NCBI GenBank assembly: GCA_029582165.1
Contig: CM055892.1
Location: forward strand, 2,451,347 to 2,515,346
Direction: 5' to 3'
Source of the DNA: Portulaca oleracea
Taxonomy: Eukaryota; Streptophyta; Magnoliopsida; Caryophyllales; Portulacaceae
DNA: 64,000 nt
The notes under the pieces were generated by a model. That model searched no databases. It was not told the origin of the DNA and saw nothing but the letters and a program-made list of their open reading frames with translations. Shown piece by piece: positions 54,040 through 64,000 of the stretch (within the stretch, counting starts at the first letter, position 1; each line of letters begins with the position of its first letter). A program made the position numbers and the translations under genes.

Positions 54040-54400
54040 ATCTAATTTTGAAGTCAGTCTTGATGTCTATCTTAAGACTACTTCATTTTGGAAATCTTCA
54101 AACTATTTTAACGTTCCAGCTTCAAATGAATCTCATAGACATATATCACCATGTGTTATTTTATTCATCTTTGAAGATTTGAAGTAATTCATCCCTTGTA
54201 CTTGTGCTCAACTGGACTACATACATCCATATGCATGAGTGTTTGTTGGCACGTTCACCCTTTCTTGTAAAAGGTACAGTCATGTTTTGCAGACATCACA
54301 TGTTTCAAAGTCTTATCATTCAAAAGTCTATCACTGTGACGCTTCTGAATGCGCTCTGATTTGCATGACTTAATAGATAGTTACAAGTTTCATGTTTGAA
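54040..54400 (-). pseudogene. Copia-2 integrase remnant
   Basis: Counterpart of the first, more decayed integrase segment of Copia-1 (18430-18830). The second segment of Copia-1 (18840-19990) is missing here. Confidence 0.6.
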
Positions 54401-54458
54401 CATGAGTTATTCCTTTTAAACCTTTTTGTTTCAATGTGTTGGGTGTGTTTATCCGAGA

Positions 54459-54482
54459 CCCTCTCTCTCTCTCTCTCTCTCT
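54459..54482. repeat. CT dinucleotide microsatellite
   Basis: About 11-12 CT units inside Copia-2. The matching Copia-1 site near 18345 has only AGAGAGAGAG. Confidence 0.9.
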
Positions 54483-57400
54483 AATTGAGAGTAAGAAATA
54501 CTTATAATGAGAACATAGAATCACCTATAAATTTCTCTCATAAGTCTTGAGGAAATGGATAAACAACCAACTCTTCATAAGGAACTACAACTAATTGCAT
54601 GTTCGTATTTATAGGCTTACTCTCATCCTTCAAAGCACATCTACTTTGCTGTAGATCCTGCACATTTGCATAAATGTGAGTTTCACAGCCGGTATCTTAT
54701 ACTCAAAGTGGGTTTAATAAGGGTGTGTGTATCATATACGCATTTTCCTATAATTGAAATCATATCTCAAGTCTTCTTTATAGTTATTCACGCTCCCAGT
54801 GTTATACATGATCTGGTTGTTAACGGGTTGTTGTCATTAATTGGGTGTGTGCAACTGTTTGTCCTTACCTTTCCTTTGTCTTCTTGTGTTTGATAGACTT
54901 CTTAAATCTTATTTTCCCTTTCACTAAAGACTATCTTTAGTCACCAACCTTTTGGCTAAGGGGGGATCTGAGGTTTCTCATGTTTGAAAATAGTCAAATT
55001 ATTTCAGAACATGAGCGCCATCAATTGGCCTTTATCTAGCTTAACCGAGACTATCTGGTTATTGGTTTCATATTTATCAACTCTAACTAGTTCGATGAAC
55101 TTGGTTTTGAGTTGGTAATATTGAAATTCTTCCTCTAATCTTCAAACATTTTGAAGTTAAAGTTGTATGAATACTATGACATTACATGTATTCAGTTTGC
55201 TTGATTGACCTCTTAATATTGATGCCTAGCTCTATATTATATCAAAGACATGCTTCTCTTAATTCGCCTTCAAGACAATCTTGTGATGGTGATGCCAATT
55301 AAGAAATTGGTGTAATTGTTTTTTTTTCTCTTTCTCAAGGAGAAAACAATATTTTATTAGTAGTGGATGTTTGAGTGAAAAGACATAAATAATTTTACGA
55401 GAAAAAATTGGTTTATTTTAGTTATTATTCATCAAAAGAAATTAAACTAATTTTAATGTCAAATCAAAACACTTTATCAACTCTCATTTAGTGTTTTAAT
55501 TTACCTAGACCCACAAGACTCATGGGCTCAAGTGGACTTTGGCCCAACAAAACTCGATCCAATGTTATCTTTGGTGGATCATCTTATGATCGATCATTCA
55601 AAATGACTCTTGGCAAGAAATTTGTATCGAATACAATATTTCTCTTACTCTGCTCTTAGCCAAAAACTATTTTGATAGCCAATTTGAATTGACCTAGCTC
55701 CCACTCTACTTATTAATGATGGACAAATAATTCGCTTTGGCTTTCTTTATTTATCCATCTAAGTGGTGTTTCGATAGGTTGAGCAATAATTCAATTTTTG
55801 AGAGTAGGTTTTATTATTCTAAACATGCAATTCTAGGTGAACTTTTTCGAAAAGCATAAAAGGCATAATAAAACAAGCAATAACGAATTTAAAGCATAAA
55901 TAAAACCCGTAGTATGGCACCTAGACTTAATCAACTAATTTAACTAAACCTTGACAGTCTTCAAGAAAATCTTCTTAGGTTTTGCAACTTCCTTGGATGG
56001 GCTCCCACTCGAATCACCACCTCCATTGCTGTTGGGCTCCCACTCAACTTGATGTCTCCAATTACAACAAATTTACTAAGTGGACCTCACAATTGAGGCT
56101 TTAGATGAATTAAATAAACTTAACTGAAATTTAAAAATTAATTCAACGACGGCACGCAGGTCGTGTTTCACCCAACCCGATACGCAGATCGGTAAAACCG
56201 ACTATCTATGGTCATACTAGAAGCACATGCAAACAAGTAATATTGCAATAATTATATCAAATATAACACATGCTTAAATAACAAATTATAAAGGCATATA
56301 CAACTGCAATATAACACTTAAGGAAATGAATACTAAGTAAGATTTCCTAAAAAGGTTGCATGATTAATAAAAATAAATAAAATTCTAAATTTTATCTTAG
56401 TTACCTAAACAGATTTAGGATTTTATACCTATACACACAAAATACTCGATTTTCCTAAAATCAAGAAATCTAAAAGATACTATATCTTTTAAAGATATTG
56501 TAAGTTTCCTAAACTTTACAAATTAATAGATTTTATGCCCATCAACTGATTTATTAGTAATAGGATTTAATAATTAATTTCTAAAATTAATTACGAACCC
56601 TAAAACACACGAATTCACCAAAATTGCTGGCAACACAGTCCGTGTTAGATCAACACGGTCCGTGTTGCTTCCCAATATTGGTTAATTTCGTGAATGAAAA
56701 ACTTAAATGAAATTATCATAACTTATCGAATTTAAGAGTTTCATATCATAGTGTTATCTAATAACTCAATATGAAAATTTTCCAGAATTTTAAAAATTTT
56801 CAAAGGATTGTAAAATTTTTAGGGAATTAAACCTTTTAATTCGCCGTTAAGAGGAAAATAAATAAGCATAGTCCGATAAGTTTAAAACCAAATTTTATAA
56901 TTTTCCCGTACAGTAGGTTCATTCAATATGGTACTGTGAAAATTTCAAATTTTTATCAAATTTTGAAAATTAGAATAAAAATCAGAGAAATAAACAATTA
57001 TACTTTTCTGTTAATCTGAAAATTAAAGGAAAATTAGTTAACGATTTTGAAAATTCACAAAACTTTTATCCATAACAGAATGGTTACCCAGTAACATACT
57101 ATAAAATTGTCAGAAAATTTGCAAATTTCTATGAATTTACAAAATTCAGAGAAGCGATAAATTTATTTCTCTCAGATCTGAAAATCTAAATTAAAAAATA
57201 TAATTTGATCGGATAAAATAACAGAAAAATTTTTCCATAAAGGCATGGTTACCCAGTAACCTACTGTAAAATTTTCAGAAGTTTTACAAATTTCTACAAA
57301 TTTATAAAATTCAGAGAATTAAACGATTTTTATTTCTCTTCAGATCTGACAACTCAATTAAAAATTTATTTTAATTGGGAAAAATCTATAAAATTATGGA

Positions 57401-57866
57401 AAGTCCAAAACACTTCCAGACACGTCCAGTAAAAATTTCAGAAATTTTCGAATTCGTTTGATATTTATTTTGATTTTTTATTAAAATTTACCGTAAATAA
57501 ACTAAATCAAAAAACTAATTCTACAAAACGCTATTTTGTGAATTTAGACCTATTTCATATATGCCTACTGTTTAACAATATTAAACATGATTGTTTTCAA
57601 AACATTCAAAATTAAATTAAGTTCATGCTATATTTAACAATTAAACAAACATAAAATCGATTAATTAAAGGCAATAAGAAATAAATAATAAGAAAGCATG
57701 AAACTTTACAATAAAATTCCAGATTTACTATCATGAATATTAAAGATTAAAACTTTCATAAAGTTTCAAAATTTTAGGCATAAATCTACTCTAGCATATT
57801 CATAACATAATTCAACTATTGACAAGATTACTTATGAATTCAAGTACAATACTATACCATGCAATT
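54483..57866 (-). other. Copia-2 gag region (unreadable) and leader with tandem repeats
   Basis: No open frame. The leader has repeats of about 165 bases around GGTTACCCAGTAAC (57082 and 57247, with a degenerate third unit near 56900) and two palindromes at 56632-56668 (CAACACGGTCCGTGTTG form). These match the palindromes near 16180-16215 in Copia-1. Confidence 0.65.
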
Positions 57867-57883
57867 GGTAGCTCTGATACCAC

Positions 57884-58726
57884 TGTTAGGTTTTAGGTTA
57901 TCTATTTCCTAAACAGATACAGATTAATTGGCGTAATATTCATAACAATTACAAACAATTAATCACAACAATTGCAGAGGCTTTAGTAATTATACCTGAT
58001 CGCTAATTCCAGCTCAAGAAGAGGTTGACCTTCGAGATTCCAATGCTGAAATCCTCCACTGAAAAGTCCACGCAGCACTCCGGGAACCCGATTGCTAGAT
58101 CGACCCGATCGAGACGAATCTCAATCTAAGATGTATGTATGAGAATGTTTCGGGAAACGATAACTGCAAACTAAAAGAGAGAGAGGAACTCAGGAAATCA
58201 CCCTGATATCTCTCTAAGAGTCTCAGGCAGTTGGTGTGGAATAATCTCTCACAGAGACTCCTTTATATAGTGTTTAGAAAACCTAGGGAGAGGGTACAAG
58301 ACCCTAAAGGGCCTATTTAATGCAACAGCGCACTTCTTAGGCCCAACACGGTCCGTTTTGAATCAACACGGTCCATGTTGGACTCCAAAAAGTCCATTAA
58401 ATCGACCCATGGACACCACGGACCGTGGTGCCCCAACACGGACCGTGTTGGGGTACCACGGTCCGTGTTGAACCCAGTTCGGTCCGTATTGAGTTGATTC
58501 CTCACATAAATCAGCTCCCAACATTTCTAAACATAATACAATATTACTTAGGTTACATACATTGTTCCAGGGCACTGACTTGTGTGACCCAGTAGGACCA
58601 AATAATATAGTTGTAATTAAACATATTTAATTACTAATTATAGAGGTCTCTAGCAAGACATATAATTACTATATTACTTTGGTTTAATCTCCATGTATAT
58701 CGAACATTGTCGGGACATTCCCAACA
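57884..58726 (-). repeat. Copia-2 5' LTR
   Basis: 843 bases beside an intact PBS. Palindromes lie at about 58338-58490 in sense-upstream position to the TATA box near 58264. Differences from the 3' LTR are mostly substitutions. Confidence 0.9.
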
Positions 58727-58731
58727 GTAGC

Positions 58732-59205
58732 GATGCGTTGATAAGTAGCACCAACATTCTTCAATCCAAAAGGCATGACAGTGTAATAGAAGGTCCCCCA
58801 TGGTGTAATGAAATATGTTTTCTCCATATCTTCTTCAGCCATTTTAATCTGGTTGTAACCAGCATATCCATCTATGAACGATAGAAGCTCATGCTCACAG
58901 GTTTGATCAACCAGGACATCAATATCCGGCAAAGGAAAGCAATCCTTCGGGCTGGCTTTGTTTAGATCTCGAAAATCAACGCACATCCGCACCTTCCCAT
59001 CCTTCTTTGGCACGGGGACAATGTTAGCTACCCACTCCGGCAATTCTACTGCCCTGATAAACTTGGCTTCTAACTGCTTTTTAATCTCACTGTGAATTTT
59101 ATCCGACCACTCATTCTTGATTCTGCGAGGCTGTTGCTGTACCGGCTTTGCATCCGGGTAGAGCGGAATTGTGTGTTCAGCGATTTCTCTGTTGATCCTA
59201 GGCAT
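58732..59205 (-). pseudogene. pol: Tat-3 reverse transcriptase, N-terminal part
   Basis: RT fingers and first palm motifs: AKFIRAVELPEWVANIVPV, KVRMCVDFRDLNKASPKD, FIDGYAGYNQI and FITPWGTFYYTVMPFGLKN. Copia-2 breaks it at 58731. A frameshift near 59245 separates it from the upstream linker. Confidence 0.88.
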
Positions 59206-59243
59206 GTCTTCGTAAGACCAAGCGAAGACGTCGACAAACTCCT

Positions 59244-60133
59244 TTAGAAGCGAGCGAACTCCTGTTGCTCCTTCAGGGTTAATGATTTGCTAATTTTCAA
59301 TTCCTGGGGAGTTTCAGGTGTCCCCACATTGATGGCGATAGTTTCTTCTACAGGTGCCATGTGATTCTCGTGGTTATTCATGGCTTGTGTTAATTCATTA
59401 AAGTCTTTTAAAGGTTCAGCATCAAATTCATGGTTATTAGCACAACTATTAGGGAGAAGGGAAGGAGAACAGAGATACTCAGAAACGTTCACTTCATTGA
59501 ATGCAGAAATGGATACAAACTTATCAGACTTGGGGCTAATCCCAGCTAATTCAGACTCGATTACAGACCCACTAGTGCTCGACTCAGACCGGACCTTACA
59601 AGGTTCTGCTAACACTAGGGTACATTTACTGTTGATAGAATCGACCCAGGTCACTTCGCGGCAACCTCCATCAGCAGAAATCATGGCGCTTGGATTAAAT
59701 TCAGGGTTGGACAGCACAACAACCACTGGATACATTTCTTTCTCTTCTTTAGCAGCTTCTTGACCAAACAGCGGACCGAACATACTCCCTCCAGAAAGAT
59801 GAGTCCACCCAAGAGATGATTGCTCATCTGGTTTAGTCTTGACAACTTCTTTCACTAGGACATCACAGTCGTTAAAGACAAGGCTTTATTATGGTTCATT
59901 CCAGACACAGACAAATCTTCATCACTGAAAATAATGGCGCCTTGACTAGCGGCAACATGCAAGACCAGGGCTTCCAAAGTTGTGGAAGTAGGAATGGTAG
60001 CATTCTGGAGAGCCCCCAGTACAAGCTCTCTGTGTGGTTTAGAAGTGCATATTAGTTGCCAAATCGACACATTTGCCACAGTCTTCTTCATTTGTGTAAG
60101 AACAGGATCTTCAGGAGTAACGGACGCCTCCAC
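59244..60133 (-). pseudogene. Tat-3 gag-pol linker with deleted protease
   Basis: 60133-59855 has the segment before the protease in Tat elements (SIWQLICTSKPHRELVLGAL, HNKALSL). The frame then stops and 59855-59244 continues with an acidic linker leading to RT. The aspartic-protease core (DGGS-type motif) expected between them is absent, so a deletion near 59855 removed it. Confidence 0.75.
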
Positions 60134-60204
60134 CCTTACAGGACTTGAATTTGACGGAGGAGCTACAGGTTCAGCCCTCGCATGATTATGCCTTCCCGTC
60201 CTAG

Positions 60205-61807
60205 TTAAGAACGCAGACTAGGCAGAGTTTCTTCTTCTTTGTCGGACCAGAAGTCATCACTAGGTTCTCCTTCGCATACATCCTCTTCATCACTAACCCA
60301 AATGCCATTGACAGTAAAGGCTGTCAAATCTTCAGGAAGGAGTACAGGTGCTCCTTCGTCGGTAATACACTCAGACGGATCAAAAGTGCCCTCTCCCACA
60401 AAGATAGCATGATTTGGGAGAGGATTGCTTTTGTTATTGGGTTTATTTGCAGCTTTAGGCATTGGTAGTGCCCCAGAACGGATCATCTTCTCAATTTGGT
60501 TCTTGAGCGTCCAACATCGCTCAGTGTCATGGCCCTTGGCCCGGTGATACTTGCAATAAGCATTGTTGTTCCACCCTGGTTCCTTAGTCTTAGGTTCAGG
60601 CCTAGGTGTTGGCAATTCGATCTTATTTGATTTCAGCAATCGGTCCAAGGCTTCAGCATAAGTCATGTCGAGTGGGGTATATGAATCGTATTGGAAATAG
60701 GTCGGCTTCGGAGGCAGACCACAATTCACATTTTGGACGAGGCTTGTTTCAACCACTTTAGGAGCGTTGATGGTCCTTCTCCCCACGTTGTTGCCCTTCC
60801 AATTTTGGGACGCGGTAGTCCTCTCCTTGCGTGCCTCTAGCTTAGGATACAGCTTCTTCAAATACTCAAAACTCTCAACCACATGAAAATCTAACTGTTG
60901 TGCCAGACTAGGCTTCAACCCACGGACAAATGTGTCCAGCTGCATTTCTTTGGGGATAATGCTAGTCACATGTGATAGCTTAGCATGCCATCTCTCATAA
61001 TAGGCTGTGAATGACTTACTTTCTCCTTGTCGAATAGCCATGATGTCTGACAGGGTCACCTTATCCTTTTGAATCTTACTGTAATGCTCGATGAATGCCC
61101 TGTGAAGGGCGGTCCAATCTCCTCGTACCTCCAGAAGAAGAGTGTAGTACCAGTTCAACGCTTCATCTTTCAGCGATGATGGAAAGACTTGTTTGTAATG
61201 TTCAGTAGTAACGCCTCGAAGTGGCATCACTTGGTTGAATTCCCATACATGATGGGTTGGATTCTCGTACGGATAAAACTTCTTCAATGGAATGTCCATC
61301 TTTCCCACTAGTTTAGCATTAATCTTAGCAGGTGGTTCGAACTCGATGAACTGGTTAGTGAAGGTCGGCATCTGACTCGCGGCATCCTTGAACACATTCA
61401 GCTGAGCTTTTATGTCTTGAATGACAGGATCATCACGTAACTCAGCTTTGACTGGAACAGCTGGAGGGATAGCCACTGGTGGGGGTGACCTCGGTGTTAG
61501 GTCATCAGGTACTTCAATGACTGCTCCAGCACCGGAACTTTCTCCTACCTTTCCTTTGCCTTTGTCAGCTGGAGGGTTAGAGATAATCTCCATGGCGTTC
61601 TCATCATTATCCACCATTCCCATACGCATGTTGATGCATTTGCCTTTCAATGAGTTCTCGCTGTTGAGCGATGTGCTCATCTACTTTCTTCTCTTGCTGT
61701 AAGGAAGCAAAAGTGATTGAACCTTCTACTTGTCTGAACTTCTCCTCAAGGAGTTTGGCTAAGGCCTCTTGGACTTGGTTGCCCCCATGGTTCTCTTCGG
61801 AAGACAT
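60205..61807 (-). pseudogene. gag: Tat-3 gag
   Basis: The start is placed at the Met at 61807 (MSSEENHGGNQVQEALAKLL, a coiled-coil-like head). A frameshift near 61640 moves to the 491-codon frame 61680-60205. In that frame a Pro-rich segment (60-80) precedes the gag core (about 150-260, SLKDEALNWYYTLLL, FIEHYS, RQGESKSFTAYYERW) and a zinc-knuckle-like CKYHRAKGHDTERC (376-389, CX2HX4HX4C). The C-terminus is acidic. A further frameshift near 60200 separates it from the pol region. This is the element's particle protein. One upstream break is the only damage to its core. Confidence 0.85.
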
Positions 61808-63296
61808 GTCGAACTGCAGACGGCGGGAGGTTTTGGACCTGGGTGCTGACGGGATGAAGACTGGGTTACGGATCAAGTGACCTGACGGGCCGAGGATCCA
61901 GGCTAGACACATGTCTCCTATATTGACTACAGCAAAACCACACAGTTCATAGATTGACTTTTTATAAACTAGAACCCAACCCGATGAATGCACGACCTAG
62001 CTTACCTACATGGGACTTCCTAATATGCACGATCTATAAGCTGACTTAACAAGGTGACACACCCGGGACACGGGTTTGCATGACCTTAACTCTACATGAT
62101 CCTAAAAGACTATTGATCATCATAAAGGGCCGAATAAAACCAAGCACGACGAGTCAAGACCGAGTACGGGAGTACAAGTCAGTGTTTATCAATTCGGATG
62201 GGCCCTATCCACAGGCCGACCGTTTTAAGGAGAATCCGTAACTTGGACACCCTACTTGGGCCACTCAAGCTGTGTTGATTATTACGCGAGCTAGAATGAT
62301 GATCAACAGGACTGACCGCCTGACGCTTTTCTATTTTTTTTTTATTCTATTTGTTTAGGAAAGTGGATATCGTAAAGGACTGGATAAAACCAACAACGGG
62401 CGAGTTATAATTAGTTTATGGACTTAATTGCCAAATCCGATATGGTTAGGCCTAACCACGGGCCGACCATAAATATGACGGATTCAATAATTAATTCGAT
62501 AAATTAACTTACTCGAGCCTGGTGATCATTACACAGCCTAGAACTTTAACCACTAACTTTGTTTGGACTTTTAATCAAGTTTATTGGACCTTTGTTAAGG
62601 AAAAATTGTAAAGGGTCATATAGAATCATTGAAGGCAAGTTGAGTTTATTTTACAAACCAAGATAATTAACCTTTATAGGTAAATGGGCCCAACCACTGG
62701 GTTAACCATAATTTTTGAGGTCAATCAACTTAGTTGGCAAACATGACTCTTCTCAGCCCAATGACTACTACATGGACTAGAACAACATTCCTAAACTTGG
62801 GTCGACTCTTTACAATGAATTTAAACACATAGCACATAGCATACATATGACAAAGGGTATCCTAAACGAAGGCTTTATGTACAAAAGGGTTTATTGGTTG
62901 GATAAGGCTTAGCGGCTCATGTACTCGTCCCAGTGCATTCTTGTTGTAAAGGCAACTTGAATGTGTAGGGTGTTGCTCTTGGAGGCTCGAGTGGAGACTT
63001 CGTAGAGTGATGCATGAGTGGATGTGGTGACCATTGCTCTCTCGGTGTAAAGGCACCAATTGAGTATAGCCGGTCCGGCATCCCATGGGTTATTTTTTGT
63101 GGTTTAAAAGAAAAAACATAAACGTCGATTTACGTGCTCCAACGATATATTACATGTCAAGGGAGTGCCCCGGTATATGCAATGCATTATGCCTAAAAAG
63201 TATGACTTAATAATATAAAGTAAAAATTCATTTTCCTTCCAAAAATTTTAAAGCACACTAAACTTTTTTCAAGTTTTACCCACTTTAGAAAAAATC
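61808..63296 (-). other. Tat-3 leader
   Basis: 1.5 kb between gag and PBS with no supported gene, collinear with the Tat-2 leader (39620-40897) and, near the PBS, with 1-293 of Tat-1. Segments such as GTAAAGGACTGGATAAA recur in both complete leaders. Confidence 0.7.
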
Positions 63297-63314
63297 TCCC
63301 CAGTGGAGTCGCCA
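63297..63314 (-). other. Tat-3 primer binding site, tRNA-Arg type
   Basis: Minus-strand TGGCGACTCCACTGGGGA, identical to the Tat-1 site. Confidence 0.85.
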
Positions 63315-63321
63315 AAAATCC

Positions 63322-64000
63322 TGTGGACATTTTTCCTCGCCGTTCGGGCTTCCGAACGTCCAGGTTGGATTCGGGTTGATTCGGTGATTTGTGCTGGGGT
63401 TTAACCTTTGAAAACTCTTTAAAGAATTAATCATATATTTCATAAATAATACTTTGTAAAATCATTTTCCCTTTACTTAGGCAGTTTTACGAGTCATTGA
63501 ATTAAACCTTTAAGAGTGAACATCCACTTGCTCCAAACTCTTCTAGATTTAACCCAATTCGCTCATTTAAATGTTAGGCTCGGAAGAGAATGATTTATGC
63601 AAATATTATTTAGAAATATAAGAAAGAATACCCTAAAGTTGCATCAGCACATTGTAAAACCATGTTTTACCATAGTTTATGCAACCCGATGTATTTTAGT
63701 TCGAAATGGGAGTCGCCACCCGACTTTTTAAGGGAAAAGCCAAGACAAAACCAAAAAAAAAGAAAGAAAAACTCCGCCTGCGAAACCCAAGAATGGATTC
63801 GAGGGTAAGGCTTCGAACTCGAAAAGTAAACTTTAAGAGTTCGCCTCTCACAAAAGGAAAGACTCTACTAAAAGTTTAAAATTGCGCTTTTGATAAAGTT
63901 TGGAAGGGAAATGAATGAATACTTTTATAGAATTATTTCATTGAATCATGCAACAAGAATGATATAAAATAAAGAAGATACAAACATATACAATTATTTA
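63322..64000 (-). repeat. Tat-3 5' LTR, PBS-proximal part
   Basis: Begins (in sense, ends) at about 63322 with plus-strand TGTGGACATT and runs off the window. It contains CGTTCGG-GCTT-CCGAACG (63341-63358) and the GGAGTCGCCA box (63709-63718) that Tat-1 also has in its LTR. Confidence 0.65.

Larger units (their letters stand above)
51286..58726 (-). mobile_element. Copia-2: Ty1/copia element inserted in Tat-3 RT
   Basis: Minus-strand element of 7.4 kb with LTRs 58726-57884 and 52145-51286, an intact tRNA-iMet PBS (57882-57867) and PPT (about 52165-52146). Flanking bases are ATAGC (51281-51285) and GTAGC (58727-58731). The uninterrupted copy at about 30465 reads GGTG-GTAGC-GGTG, so the target was GTAGC and the left copy has one change. 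It is the same family as Copia-1. The interior is full of stops. Confidence 0.93.
23926..64000 (-). mobile_element. Tat-3: Tat/Ogre-like element with two antisense genes, rearranged and interrupted
   Basis: Minus-strand order from the right: 5' LTR (64000-63322, continuing out of window), tRNA-Arg PBS, leader, gag (61807-60205), protease-region remnant, RT (split by Copia-2), RNase H and integrase (to 48655), then antisense plus-strand genes 2 and 1. Tat-2 (31856-42567) and Athila-2 (45262-47516) are inserted in these genes. A second, partial copy of gene 1 C-terminus, gene 2 and pol (23926-30586) lies next to the gene 1 promoter region (30587 on), where a 3' LTR would be expected. No 3' LTR is visible. 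Pol has the Tat-type second RNase H (LYFDGAAN). Confidence 0.75.

Overview
The window is repeat-dense plant nuclear DNA, most likely from pericentromeric or other heterochromatin of a flowering plant with a retrotransposon-rich genome. I found no host gene with an open frame, no rRNA or tRNA gene, and nothing bacterial or organellar. Nearly every base belongs to seven LTR retrotransposons or fragments nested in one another. They come from Ty3/gypsy Athila, Ty3/gypsy Tat/Ogre-like and Ty1/copia lineages. Element names used here (Tat-1, Tat-2, Tat-3, Athila-1, Athila-2, Copia-1, Copia-2) are local labels.

Layout: 1-2748 is the 5' end of Tat-1 (minus strand; leader, tRNA-Arg primer site, 2.4-kb LTR), inserted in the 3' LTR of Athila-1. 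Athila-1 (minus, 2749-23926) carries gag, protease, RT/RNase H/integrase and an extra ORF in the env position. Copia-1 (plus, 14590-22767) splits its 5' LTR. 23926-31855 and 42568-64000 belong to Tat-3 (minus), which has gag-pol and, between pol and the missing 3' end, two antisense (plus-strand) genes of plant-mobile-domain/DUF7745 type with their own TATA boxes and introns. Part of this gene-plus-pol block is present twice. Tat-2 (minus, 31856-42567, paired 1.64-kb LTRs) sits inside an intron of antisense gene 1. An Athila-2 fragment (45262-47516) interrupts antisense gene 2. Copia-2 (minus, 51286-58726, with target-site duplication) splits the Tat-3 RT. The right end (63322-64000) enters the Tat-3 5' LTR.

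All elements look dead. Every polyprotein has frameshifts, stop codons, deletions or insertions, although one 587-codon Tat-3 RNase H-integrase frame and the Athila-1 env-position frame are open. Some one- and two-base indels may be assembly errors, so single-frameshift calls are provisional.

The most interesting signal is not a gene. At least four families carry their own set of short dispersed palindromes in the LTR: AAATCC-GCGA-GGATTT in Tat-1, AAAACCC-GCCT-GGGTTTT in Tat-2, GACCGTGGCCACGGTC in Athila-1 and CAACACGGTCCGTGTTG in Copia. Tat-3 shows one candidate more. Within a family the outer arm bases change from copy to copy but usually stay complementary. A further hairpin series with the same behaviour lies beyond pol in both Tat-2 and Tat-3. 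This pattern suggests conservation of dyad symmetry (dimer-binding sites or hairpins) and is not explained by coding content.
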